A stretch of 64,000 nt of DNA, taken from contig NC_133907.1 of NCBI RefSeq assembly GCF_964199755.1, positions 1,369,001-1,433,000 on the forward strand, in the 5' to 3' direction. Below are positions 23,301-33,800 of the stretch, one piece after another. The notes under the pieces were generated by a model that saw only the letters and a program-made list of their open reading frames with translations, was not told the DNA's origin and ran no database searches. This DNA is from Larus michahellis. Lineage: Eukaryota; Chordata; Aves; Charadriiformes; Laridae. Numbering within the stretch: the first letter of the stretch is position 1; each line of letters opens with the position of its first letter. Position numbers and translations under genes: made by a program.

Positions 23301-23339
23301 GAAGAAATCTGTGAGAAGCGATTTCCATCACTCAATTAA
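11165..23339 (+). CDS. CDH26: CDH26, cadherin-26
   Basis: Single-pass cell-surface adhesion protein of the cadherin superfamily. Join 11165-11197, 12925-13002, 13129-13209, 13636-13797, 15104-15251, 15878-16044, 16216-16344, 16862-17047, 17239-17507, 18113-18255, 18504-18737, 19284-19511, 20678-20802, 21215-21289, 22344-22427, 23130-23339: 783 aa plus stop. All junctions are AG/GT and all phases agree. Layout: signal peptide, propeptide ending RTKR (residues 38-41), mature TWVITT with Trp2, EC1 to about 150, EC2 to about 260, EC3 to about 383, EC4 to about 490, EC5 to about 595, transmembrane helix about 600-626, then a cytoplasmic tail with [12 protein letters not shown] (p120-type) and [15 protein letters not shown] (beta-catenin-type). 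Identity to CDH26 is by motifs such as [28 protein letters not shown] and [10 protein letters not shown], and by position next to FAM217B. Odd: calcium motifs are degraded at the EC3-EC4 and EC4-EC5 linkers. Human CDH26 is somewhat longer in the tail, and one tail exon may be missing from this model. Confidence 0.93.
11382..11712 (-). mobile_element. CR1 LINE 3' fragment, reverse orientation
   Basis: The sequence from CCATAGAACGGCTTGGGTGG to the GGACTGGAAGGCCGC region is the reverse complement of the well-known CR1 3' end (ACTGGAACAGGCTGCCC, GGACATTC and AGGTCCCTTCC blocks can be traced). It is 5'-truncated as usual for CR1. It lies in CDH26 intron 1, less than 200 bp after the first coding exon. 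Confidence 0.9.
12925..13002 (+). CDS. CDH26: CDH26 exon 2, propeptide
   Basis: Preceded by a strong polypyrimidine acceptor (CTCCCCACAAG) and followed by ACTCAG|GTTTGT. It encodes [20 protein letters not shown] and a basic end (RKKSTQ). One N-glycosylation sequon, NVS, is present. Its length and place match the short pro-region of CDH26. Confidence 0.8.
13129..13209 (+). CDS. CDH26: CDH26 exon 3, cleavage site and mature N-terminus
   Basis: Begins RTKR, a proprotein-convertase site, then [20 protein letters not shown]. Trp at mature position 2 is the strand-swap residue of classical-type cadherins, and the acidic QEED segment supplies N-terminal calcium ligands. It ends GGGCAG|GTACAA. Confidence 0.92.
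13636..13797 (+). CDS. CDH26: CDH26 exon 4, EC1
   Basis: Encodes [20 protein letters not shown] through the DRE calcium motif ([11 protein letters not shown]). Two N-glycosylation sequons, NKS and NTS, lie near its start. This exon carries the highest visible similarity to mammalian CDH26. Confidence 0.93.
14598..14680 (+). mobile_element. CR1 LINE extreme 3' end
   Basis: A short piece with the CR1 terminus: GGGCAGGGGCTTGGAACT, then AAGGTCCCTCCCAACCCAAA and CCATTCTGTGATTCTATG. It lies in CDH26 intron 4 and is strongly 5'-truncated. Confidence 0.88.
15104..15251 (+). CDS. CDH26: CDH26 exon 5, end of EC1 and EC1-EC2 linker
   Basis: Contains DINDNAPEF, a full DxNDNxPxF calcium linker, at residues 144-152. 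Donor AAAG|GTAAGT leaves phase 1. A sequon NHT follows in the EC2 strand. Confidence 0.92.
15878..16044 (+). CDS. CDH26: CDH26 exon 6, EC2
   Basis: Encodes [19 protein letters not shown] (intact DxD) and [18 protein letters not shown]. The usual LDRE/LDYE glutamate is Lys here. A perfect 12-bp inverted repeat lies inside the exon at 15991-16019. Confidence 0.9.
16216..16344 (+). CDS. CDH26: CDH26 exon 7, end of EC2
   Basis: Encodes [20 protein letters not shown] and the linker [11 protein letters not shown], where the usual DxND is DxNN. Donor CAT|GTAAGG, phase 0. Confidence 0.9.
16862..17047 (+). CDS. CDH26: CDH26 exon 8, EC3
   Basis: Encodes [12 protein letters not shown], then [16 protein letters not shown] and [14 protein letters not shown]. 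The DKD calcium motif is intact. The acceptor is TTTCCCCTGCCAG. The DSP-AWRAK and NEGIL patterns are diagnostic of CDH26. Confidence 0.92.
17239..17507 (+). CDS. CDH26: CDH26 exon 9, EC3-EC4 boundary, degenerate calcium motif
   Basis: Encodes [20 protein letters not shown] through [16 protein letters not shown] and [17 protein letters not shown]. The place of the DxNDxxPxF linker is taken by LQSQRAPRF (about residues 375-383), and the following DxD site is also absent. The exon is open, in phase, and flanked by good splice sites (TTTTCAG; AAA|GTAAGT), so it is not a pseudoexon. Confidence 0.88.
18113..18255 (+). CDS. CDH26: CDH26 exon 10, EC4
   Basis: Encodes [20 protein letters not shown] and the strand [13 protein letters not shown], with EFDQESP in the LDRE position and sequon NNS. 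Donor CATG|GTGAGT, phase 1. Confidence 0.92.
18504..18737 (+). CDS. CDH26: CDH26 exon 11, EC4-EC5
   Basis: Encodes [20 protein letters not shown], keeping the DxND half of the linker, then an EC5 start in which the DxD site is replaced ([18 protein letters not shown]). It ends WKLGRNFG at a good donor. The frame stays open far into the following intron. Confidence 0.9.
19284..19511 (+). CDS. CDH26: CDH26 exon 12, EC5 and transmembrane helix
   Basis: Encodes [20 protein letters not shown], a cysteine-bearing membrane-proximal segment ([10 protein letters not shown]) and the helix [19 protein letters not shown]. Acceptor TCTTCTTTTTAG, donor CTGG|GTAAGT. Confidence 0.93.
20678..20802 (+). CDS. 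CDH26: CDH26 exon 13, juxtamembrane tail
   Basis: Finishes the membrane helix ([10 protein letters not shown]) and encodes [13 protein letters not shown], which aligns with the p120-catenin-binding juxtamembrane segment of classical cadherins. Donor CAA|GTAAGT, phase 0. Confidence 0.88.
21215..21289 (+). CDS. CDH26: CDH26 exon 14, tail
   Basis: A 75-bp phase-0 exon with a strong acceptor (CTCTCCCCGTACACAG) and donor GAG|GTAACT. It encodes [20 protein letters not shown] and KAISE. Similarity is weak, as tails diverge quickly, but phase and splice signals fit. Confidence 0.7.
22344..22427 (+). CDS. CDH26: CDH26 exon 15, tail
   Basis: An 84-bp phase-0 exon encoding [20 protein letters not shown] and RVDKILGQ, likely helical. 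The acceptor is TCTGTCTTCCAG and the donor CAG|GTAAGA. Confidence 0.78.
23130..23339 (+). CDS. CDH26: CDH26 exon 16, beta-catenin-type C-terminus
   Basis: Encodes [20 protein letters not shown] through [19 protein letters not shown] to TAA. The acidic/serine segment followed by DFLNxxGPKFxxLxE parallels the beta-catenin-binding region of classical cadherins. The acceptor is CCCTTCGTTAG. Confidence 0.9.
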   Translation, partial: KLYEQNSLEDYRATYEPHRYAEEGELGRSNSFCSVSIGGEDLPVDFLNTLGPKFSVLEEICEKRFPSLN

Positions 23340-24624
23340 TTTCAGAAGGCTGTGCCTACTTTATGGTGTTGTAAAGGCTTCTGGCAGAAGCACTGAAAAA
23401 TTCTGAACAAAGACCCATCTGTGCTAGAAAGCGTTGCGGCACGTTTGCACCATGAGTACCTGGCCTTTGGTTCTTCCTGCCTGCACTGTTCGCATGCAGC
23501 CGCCAAGAACGTGACGTGCCTGGAAGGGCCACTCCACTCTGAAGAGATGGTGGAGTGATTTTGGCATATTCTGTGCAGACTTACACAATAGAATATCTGA
23601 TATTAAGGATCCTCAATATTGTATGCAAAGGAAAAAAAGACATCTACTAGGCTGGAAATTCCAGTCAAAGTTCCATATGGAAATAAGCCAGTTTTGAACG
23701 GAAAAGGCAATTAACAGCTAGGCCAGCAATAGTCCAGTGGTCTCTTTAAATCCAAGGTTAACTTTAGTACAATGCCATGCATATCTGACTTGCTGATCAG
23801 ATCTTTTATTCCTATATGACATTGAAACACCTCGGAGAAAGTGCTCTTCTACTCTTAGCGTGACTGTACCTGCAGCATGACCTGAGGTCTGCTCCCTACT
23901 CGCCTTTTAGCATAAAAGAGGCCCTTATTTAGTGCCTGTTTGCTTATGCTGGCATCTGGTGGCTGTTAGTGTTATTACACTATTGTAAATGCTGTAAATG
24001 GTAAGAAATTGTTGACAGAGGACAAGTTATGGTTATTCCTTTCATTCGAATAACTACCTTCTCTCAATTAGCTACAAGTGACCGTGATGAAGAAATTCAT
24101 GGGTTTCCTCAAGCACCATTGATAAATCAGATGGCACGATAAAGAAAGGATGGTACCAAATGTCCCTTTATGGAGACCACGGATGTGTTACTTTGAAATC
24201 TTGTGGTTTGTGCGTGTCTGAGTGTGTGCAGTTGGCCTGTGCTCAGTTAGAGCATGATGGCTGTCGGTGTCACGATACACGAATGAGGAAAGAATAGCTC
24301 AGAAGATGGTATTCTGCTGTTAGGTAAGTGATACAGACAATAAGAGATGGAATTAGGCCCAAATTTTACTTCTGTTCCATTACAATTCTGCGCTAAAAGA
24401 AAAATCCTTTGCCTAAGGCAAGCACTAAGTCTGGTAGCTAAGGCGTTGTTCTTCTGTTTCAAAGTTTACTTAATAAATTACGCTTTTGCTCAGATGTTAT
24501 TAACTAATAATTCAAGGTTGGAAACTTCAGTCAAGTGCGATAAAAGAATCTGACTGAGTGGCAGGCAGCTAAGTTTTCCTAAATGCCAGCAGCGGGATCT
24601 GTTTACACAAAAAATCACTACTCC

Positions 24625-24630
24625 AATAAA
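24625..24630 (+). terminator. Candidate CDH26 polyadenylation signal
   Basis: AATAAA in CTCCAATAAACTGTC. The downstream T-rich stretch is moderate. It competes with the ATTAAA at 24791. Confidence 0.35.
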
Positions 24631-24790
24631 CTGTCTTTAATTTATAATTCCAGATGGAAGACTTCAAATCAGGCCAGTGATCTAACAGCACTGCTAATAA
24701 CCATGATGACTTTTTTATTGCAAACTATAACCATATTGGTAAGATGAGAACTGTGCTGTGTTTTGCTATTTCTTCTGAAAATTATGCAAG

Positions 24791-24796
24791 ATTAAA
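24791..24796 (+). terminator. Candidate CDH26 polyadenylation signal with strong GU element
   Basis: ATTAAA is followed after about 20 bases by TTCTGTGTGTTTATTGTTCG and a further GTGTGTTGGGG run, a good downstream element. Confidence 0.4.
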
Positions 24797-24829
24797 AATA
24801 GTAATGAAAGTATTCTGTGTGTTTATTGT

Positions 24830-27800
24830 TCGTGTAAACGTGTGTTGGGGCTATAGCACGGCATGCTGACAAACACCAAATCATTAGATGTGATCGGACC
24901 CGCAGTTGCTACTGCCAGAAAAAAATGTCGCTCTCTCGCATGGGAAAAAAGGAGCCGTTTTACCTACGGGAGCTGTATATACCGTGTGAGTGCAGAACGA
25001 GGGGCTCAGTTCATTTGAATGATTGTTCTCATATTTTAAACATCACTATGTGCCTTTTAATAGGAACGAGTACTTGTATGTAGGAACGACAAACACCTAA
25101 GTGAGCGCTGGAACTGCTGAAAGCTCTTACCATCCCTGCTGCCCAAACACGGGCCGGCAAACTCCCTGGGGCAGCAGCCGGGGGGATCGGGGCAACAGCA
25201 GAACCCAACAGAGGCTCCGGAACGCCTGGCGTTCTAGCTCTGTGTCGCAGCGCCATGTGACAATTACTTCTTTTTTCATCTGTGCATAAGGTTTGAGTTG
25301 ATATTTCTTCTCAAATCGTAGTGAAGGAAACCTAAATGAGTTCATTAATTTCCCATTGTCTTAAAAACTAGAAACGTGTGCTTGAGACACCAGTAACTTT
25401 TTAGTGGAGTTCGGCAGGGGGAGGCCCATGCTGATGAGGTAATACCTCCACTACTAATTTACTATAATCAAAAAGGTTTATTTAGAGGCTTTCATGAGAC
25501 ACAATGATTACTAAGTACTGAAAATGTGGCATAAATCAGAGCATTTCTCACCTACATCACACATTTGCATCAATCACACTTTTTAGGACACTACCGCGGG
25601 CAGCTAGTCAGGAAAGGGCTCAGCCATGGCAGGCTGAGGTCCACATCAGGGGCAGAAAGGGAGGAAAGTGTCTGGAGGCAGCGTGCTTCCTTGTGCCACA
25701 CAACACCCCGAGTGTTGTGATGATACCCCAAGCAGGCTGTGGGCCTCAAAACCGTTGTTGCCCTGTCGCCATGGAGGGTGACAGCGGGCCGTCAGGCTGC
25801 CGGTCACTGAGGGAGCTTCCAGATGTCCATGTGAAGGTTGGTGCGAGGTCCCTGCCTGACACCGGCCCCTTCTCCCCCAGTGCCTGGCAGCAAACCTCGG
25901 CCAAGGGACAGCACCTTTAGCCAAGGCAACTCGCCATATTTCTTCCAAGGCCCCGCTGCATCTGCCCGGTGCCCCCCGCCGGAGCCAGGCCGGCAGCTCG
26001 TCCATCGTCCCCACAGCCCCACAGAAACGGCCATTGCTCGGGGAGGGCGCCGGGCTGGTGTCAGGGGAGCGCTGTCTGTGCAAGCACAAGTATATTTTAT
26101 CGATGGCCCCAGCATATGTTCTCCTCGTACATGATGGCAGAGGGAGCGTGTGAAGCCTCGGCTTTGTTCAGGGTCTGCTTTAAACTAAGTACCTCCGTGG
26201 CTTGCTGGTTTGTAAATGCTGGTGATGGGCTGTGGTGTTTCAATTACCTGGTCGCAGCCAGAGCTCTAATCACGAGGCCTGTGAACCCCCATTACGTCTG
26301 GCCCCTGCTGTGCCCGAGTCAGTGGGAGTCCCAGCAGCACAAATGTTTATCTCCGCACAATCTTCAGCTCTGTCTTTGTTTTGCCTCATTTATAAAAATC
26401 TTACTTAAAAGTAAATGACACACAATCAGTAAAGGGGAAACTAATCACGCTGGAACCAAAGTTCTGACATGGAGTTTTAAAGGAAGCAGGAGAGACTGAT
26501 CACAGGCTGGTCCCGCAGAGAGTGGATGTCAGCACGTTAGCAATAAAATACTTCTGCCTCAGACAGAAAGCGTTTTCCCTGTCTGCTCTTTCCTCTACTC
26601 TGCTGAGCAATGGCGGATCCCCCGGGACCTTTAGGCTGCCACAGGAGGAGTATAAGTTTTAATCAAATCTTTCTGTGCCACTTTGGGGTCATTTTCTCCC
26701 TTCTGAAGGATCCATTTTTCCTGATTAAGGTATTAGAAGAAGTCATTTAAAGGACAAATAAATGACAGGAGATTTTATTAGTGAAGGGTAAACCACATGC
26801 TGAGCGGGCTATAATTAGTTCCTTCTATTACTGCCTTATGTGTTGTTGTATTTCACAGTCCTAATAATTAAACACTTAGTAGCAGAGTGTTGGATTAGTG
26901 TTTTAAAAAAACCCGTAGGCAAAGCTGGGGACTTTTCTCAAGGTTTTCTGAGGGCGAGCAGGGAACAGACCTCGTGCGCTCGCGGTAGTGGCGAAGTGCA
27001 GCTGTAGCACATTCTCTCCGGTACCGTATTACGCAACATGAGTAACAGCTGTTCCTTCCTTCTACTTATCCCCAAGAGATGAAAGCCCAGCCTTTTGAGA
27101 AAATGGGGCTCTCATTAGTAAGATAGCAGTATAAAAAAGTATTTTTTCATAAAACATAACTTCACTAAATATATCAATATTGTTGGGACCACACTTCCAA
27201 AGTTCTTTTTTGTACAATCTACTGGTTATTCATAACACCTGAATATGATATGCTATTAATAATTCATTAGTTTTTGGTTTGTTCTAAATTCTATAAAATA
27301 AGAAAGAAAATTACTTCAGGGATTCAATTAGCAAATTATTTCAAGACACTGATAATAACTAATGCTTCCTGATAGAGGCTCTTCCTGGGTAAAGACAGTT
27401 CTGTAATTATCCAGAAGATGGCATAAGTAGGCCAGTTATCGACCTCCCAGTACCAAGAAGTAAAACTAAGGAAGGCTTACTAATACCCTATTTCAAAACA
27501 AATTTACTTATAAAAATGTATATTTTGGTATGGTCAGTGGAGAGGAGTTTTCTTTCTTAGGACTTAGCCCTTTCCTCATCAGGATCATGCGAAGAAAGTA
27601 CCACTTAATAGCTATACAACAGCACTGAGAAAAGGGAATGTGAGGAGGCTAATATGAAAATCTTAAGCAGATATTTATGGGGTTTTTTGCATTGGCCTAT
27701 GTCCGGTATATAGAAATATTTCTATTTGTCCACTGTTTATTTTGATGAAGAGACAGCAATAATGCCTGATAAGAAAGATATCTCTGTATTTTCGTATCTG

Positions 27801-30800
27801 TATTGTACTCTGTCTAGCTCATTTCATTCTGTTTGCTGTTCCAAAGGGTTTTATTCAAGTAACTTCTAAAAGTATAGGGCATGTGGGAGAATCCATTTAC
27901 ACCAGCAGATGAACACATCTGAGCACAAATAAGGGATTTATGCTTGCAACTGGCCTTCAATATGCAACTTTCCACATGAGCAATTTACCTATCCCAATAT
28001 ATATTTTTCAGTATTCAAACCAATAAATGCCATAAACGGAAAAGAAGCTCTGCACACTGCGGAAATCGATCCTTCAAAGAAGAAACAAAAATTAGGGGTG
28101 ATCAGCTTCCCTCTCTTCATTGAGTGTTTTTAAATGCCTAATGATGGCTCAGGGAGACACCTGACAGGGTCAAACTCTAATTCTCGACAATATAAATGTA
28201 CTTGGGATTAGTATGAAATTTGCTACTTGAAATCTGCTGTCTCTCACACTGAGGTTACCGTCCAGAAGTGAGACCATGGAGAAATGCAATTAAAGAAGCG
28301 CAACCCTTCTTGGACCTTGGGTCAAATCCTGGTTATGCAGATGCTGGAAGTGATCTTAATAGACTCTGTGTTCACATTTTTTTTTTCTAGGCGTTTGCAA
28401 AGTGCCACAGAATGTCATAGTTGAAGCCTCCCCTTATGAAAGGCCAAGAGCCGGGTTAGCAGAGTTGTTGCAAATCAGCTCTGAGATGCAATAGTGCAGT
28501 TATGTAGGGAGATTTGCAAACAGCTGGCAAGACAGGCATCACATTTCTAAGTTCTGAATTCATTCCAAGGAAGTGATAAAGGCAAAAAGTCTAGGATTAG
28601 AAGAGAAGAGCATATTAATATAAAAGAGAAGAAAAAATACGAAACGTACCTATTTCTTTCAGAACTGTAGAGCATCAATCATTTCACCGTCCTTCCTGAT
28701 CTCTGTCAAACATCAATGAATCTTCGTCTACGTGTTGTATGGGCAGGTGTCATCTTCTATTCCTTGGTAGAGCCTGAAACAGGAGATTTTAGTTCCTAAT
28801 TAGGGCTCCACGATGCTTACGTAATAAAAGTACTAACAGTCAGACACAGAACTATTGTTTGTGCTTTTGAATTTTATTCCAACGTATTTTGCAAGATACC
28901 TATGAAAGGGTGTTTCTTACCCTGCAATATTTGCCTCCTGCCCAGAATAGCTTCTACATAACCAGAGATAGGAATTTCACATTTTAAAAGACCATGGTTT
29001 TGTTTTCAAACATGTAGTTTAAGAAACATCAGCTATGGCCAGGACTATCACAAAAGCACAAAAACTCGGTCCAGTTCAGCTTGTTATGTTGCCAAGAATG
29101 CTGCTTCGATTAATACAAACACCATCAACCTGTTTAATTGAATTGCATTTAGAAGAGATACGGAAAATAACAGAAAGTGATTGTGGAAACTGCACCGACA
29201 AATCTTCCAAAGAACACGTTACAGATTTTTCTACGGAAAAAAGAATAGCAAATGTATTACAAGGCACTAGCACTCACAGTTTTTCCTAGTCAACATAAAG
29301 AAATGGCTTTTAGTGTAGAAAGCGGAGCGTATTCCAGTTCCTGAAAAGCCACTGACACAGGCTGTAACTGATGGGAGACCAACAGAACCTGCCATCTCTG
29401 TGCTATGTTACTGACGCTATAAAAGGTATTTTCATTCAGAAATTCATTTGAAAGCCGTAGTGATGAGTGAGCTCCTATTCCCGTCTATGATGGAAAGAAT
29501 TTCTCACTTCAGTGCCTGATCCTTCCTTCTGTTACGCGCGGGCAAATCAGGAATGATTCTAGTGATCCAGTGTGATCTAGTGAAGGAACCGGAGAGCATG
29601 GGGCCCCATACATTTCTTGCTCAGAGCATCCATGACTCTGACCAGGACATTCTATGTACAGATGCCAGCGTCACATGGGAGGAACCATACGTCTTGTTGA
29701 AGAGAGGACATTTTGGAAAGTCTATATTCAAAGGGAGATAAACTTAACGGCATTTGGAAAAACAAGCTAAACGTTACCAGTGATGTCAGAAGTTGAGAAA
29801 GCTCAGACTGTAGAATCTGGGCAACTTCTTATTCAGACATTCCTAGAAATCAGAGTATAAAACGGTAAAAAGGATTGTGGAGTGACTCAGCACTAAAGCT
29901 GAAAAGGCTTCCTCTTGCCTGTTGGCCGAGCGCTGCTCCGGGAAGGCTGTAACGCAAATCCGGGCACAATCGCACCAGAGAGGTGCCGTGTCTCCAGAGC
30001 AACTCCAGACATGGAAGAGTTCTCAAACTGCAAAATCCCCCGCCAGTCACAGCAGGGTATCTTCCCAAGAAAATCAGGACCTCAGGTGGAGGAGACGGTT
30101 CGTGCTCGCACCTTGTTCCAACAGAACGGCAAAAGGTAACTGGAGCATCTCTCCCAGGAGCTGGGGGACACTCCCAAGGCCAATAATTAAGACGTGATCT
30201 AAGTTGTCTTGCTCGGCCCTGGGTCAGTTGCTTGCAGCCAGATTTTAACAAAGTATTCAGCATCTACCTCCGCTGGAATCAGTGAAAATTAAATGTCAGA
30301 AATCTGTCTACTACATCTCTCCAGCAGTGAAATGGGAACAGTCCTTCCTGCCTCAAAGAAGTACTTCCGAAGATTATGAAGAGTTTTGACAGGACAGTAA
30401 TAGGAAGTGTGTAAGAATCCTAAACAGAAACATAAGTTTTCTCTAACTGATGCTATGCTGATGTGCTGAATAAATATTGTCTTTAGGTTTTTTGCAATAT
30501 TCAGGTTTACGAGCCAAATGAAAGCAAGGCATAGATGATGTTTTTAAAGTGCTGAATAAATATTCATCGGGATATGTATTTTTTAAGCTAAAGATCCAAT
30601 ATTATTTATAGTCTGTGCTTTCATGTAGAGAAGCTAGTTGTATCAGAGATGAGGAGGAAAACTGACACCCTGCTATGACGTTGCTGGATATTTGCTAACA
30701 AGACCACGACGAGGGTGAAACAATCATGTGCCTGACACTTCTGAAAACCTGAGATTTATTTCAGTCTCTTGTTGAACTTCAATGGCTAACTTCAGGCATT

Positions 30801-33800
30801 CAAATAGTTCACGTAAGATACTTGGCAAACATCACAGAGTGAGACACTGACAGAAACAGGCAAAACCCCCAAACACACACACCTACTGACGTAAAATCCC
30901 ACAATCTTTCAATGTAGGTGATTTTAACAAGGCAGAGAAACATCATTATTGGGAATTTTGTCTAAGGCTCAAAATGCAGACTACATTCTTTGCACTTTCT
31001 GGATCACTGCCGGGGGAGGTGTGTTTGAGCAGGAGTTAAGCGTTTCGCTGTTTGGCTGAAGGCGATCCCGACAGTCAGCGAGTGGCCGTTCACAGCAAAA
31101 GGAACGGCAGAGTTCCCAGTTTTCCTTTGCAGCGGTCATTTGGTTAATGGAAAGTTTTTAGAATCATATTCTGGGAATTAATTATCTAGTCCCTTACTTA
31201 GATTGGAATACTTAGAAGTCCTCAGAAAATGTACTTCCAGGCTTTGATTTCAGTTTATCAGGAAGGCCTATGGAAAGCCAACAGCAATGGTGTCTTTCCT
31301 TCCCCCATGACTACTCAGAGGCTGCTCTGAGTCTACACTACTGTATACATTCCATCATTATGTGCCTCTAAAAATGAAAAATAGGTCAAGAAACCGCAAG
31401 GTGAATGAGTTAATACATAAAACATTATCATAGTCAAGTGCTATACAACTGAATATCTTCTACTTAATTATGAGGCGGTCGAGTCAGTACAGTGTGGTGA
31501 CATTAATCATTACAATACTGAAAATTTGTTACCATGGTGTGTTTTTTAAGAGGAAACTCTTTTAAGATGTAAATTAACTTTGTCTTAGAATTTCCCTTCT
31601 CACACCCTCAGTCAAGTACTAATCACTGTTTATAGGCATTGTGTCAAAAGGATATGTCGAGCTGCGGCAGCAACTCCGAGACCTTATTAAGCATTCCCGT
31701 AATAGCTACCACCGTCCTCGTTTTGGCCCCATGGCAAAGGCATTCCATTTCCTCTCGCTCTCTTTGCGCTTTTTAGCAGACATCGTAGTACTCAAGGAAT
31801 GTTATGCAGTGATAGCAATAAAGTTTAATATCCTTTGTCTAACATGAAGAATTTTAAAGCAGGCCGTCGCCGCTCTCAGGACAGCAGAGCGTGTCCCTGT
31901 GCCCCATTTGCTCCTTTCCCCAGCGCTCACGCCAAGCGTAGCTCGGCTGCAGAGGGAGAGCCCCTTTTGTGCACACGCAGATATTTATTAGAATTTGCTC
32001 CCACAAAATCTACCTATAAAGACCACAAGGACAAACTGGATCTTTGCCTGACACTCCAGATCCGTCTCCATCACGCCTAACTCTTGGTTTTACGCCCTAA
32101 CTTGTAATTTAGACTCTTAGAGCCGGACAGCAGCAGTGAGATGATGGACTGGGGTGGTTTCTGGAGTCAGACCAATTCCCGAGGAAAGGGAGCTGGGAAT
32201 AAAGTCTGTGAGGCCCTGGACGAGGCCCAGGTTGGAGATGCTGAGGAAGCTGAGTAGGTGTGGTCAGGGAGCAGACAAGAGGGAGATGTCTTCTGGATGG
32301 AGAAGCGGGAGCAGGTGAGAACAGCTTTTAGGCAGGAACTCGTATTGTACATCTATAGAAAAGTCAGCACTCCCACATACACAAAGCTGAATTTTCCATT
32401 GAGGTAAATTGTGTCAATTATTCTGACCACAAAATAGTGCCTGGAGGGCAGACTAGGTAATTGTTATGGCTACAGAACAAATATTCTGTTATTGTAAAAG
32501 GTAACCATTTTGTGCTTTCTGAACTGAAAGACTACTGCCAATAAGTTACGGTTAGAATTCATAATAGCGCCTGAGGGAGTCAGACACTCAAATGCCATTG
32601 AACTTCATAAACAGCTGAGTGCTTACATCCTTTAGGCTCCTCTTGTAAATCCTTCCCTTAAATTACAAATCTGGCCTATAAACACAAAAATCTATTAGAT
32701 TGAAAGAAAGGTTTGCAATAAAGCATGGATCCATCCTAAATCCTTTGCTCGTGAGATGCTGATCAACACGTATTAAGTATACAGAGCTCGATTGTGTTAG
32801 CTCATCACTTGTAAAATCTTTTGACCTTGAACTGTTTTTACTTTTTACTTTATTGCCACCTATCTGAATCAAAGCTCTCTGAAATAAGAAAAATAATATT
32901 AGTAATTCTATGGTCATTGGCTCAGACTCTAAGCAAGGTACGTAAACCTGTATCTTATTGCTTACAGGCAAATCCCTCTTGTAGAACAGTTCCAAAGTTT
33001 TCTGTGTAGTCATTTCAAGTCCATTTTCAGCTTCTAATCTCCCACTGGAGTAAAATTCAAAGGAGAATGGACTGGCTAGAATTCCATTCTTTAATTTGTT
33101 TTTATTTTAGTCAAACTTCAGCATTTCTGCCTTTTGATTTGAATCTCTTTGTCCTGTCCCATCCATCAGAGGAGTCACGCCTATCTCCCTTTGGCACGGA
33201 GATGCCATTTTGCTGTGAAAAATGAAGGGCATGCAAAACACTGTGCATTTGCATAACCTCTTTGGTAACAGTTTTATTTCCTGAGACAACAGCGCTATTT
33301 CTAAGGATGCAAAATGATAGCTCTGTCTGGCATATTACAGAATCTTAAACACATTATTAAATCCAGCTTCTCCTAACTGTATTCTTCTGGTATTTGTCTT
33401 CGCACCGTCATTTAAGGGCTTGTTGAAGCCCCACAAAGCACATTTTCTGAGAACTACCCATAAGTTTCTGCTGGTAAGGAATTTTTGACAGGTGCCTTAT
33501 AGTCTCTTTTTCCTGCTTTGGTTCACTGGGATAATTATCAGAAATATAACCATGTTTTATTTTTCTAAATATCAACACTGTCAACCGCTTCAATACTTTT
33601 ACTTTCTGATCACAGTCAAGGTTGGACCACAGCATATCCGTGGAGCCGTCAGCAAAACACCCAGTGCCTTGGTTCTGGGAGGTGTCATGGTCACAGCTTT
33701 TAGATTCCCTGAAGCCCTTCGCCTCTGTTTATTTAACCACTTGCACGACCACACAGGACAGCCGAGGGGAGAACCATTACTTATGAAAGCTCCGTACACT

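Larger units (their letters stand above)
23340..24820 (+). other. CDH26: CDH26 3' UTR (inferred)
   Basis: AT-rich sequence after the TAA with no further exon pattern. Candidate poly(A) hexamers stand at 24472 and 24625 (both AATAAA) and 24791 (ATTAAA). The last is followed by the clearest GU-rich element, so the longest 3' UTR would be about 1.5 kb. Confidence 0.5.

Noticed and set aside
29035..29289. 84-codon plus frame in the gene-poor tract
   Set aside because: No homology that I recognise, no Kozak strength, no splice context and AT-rich composition; one of many chance frames.
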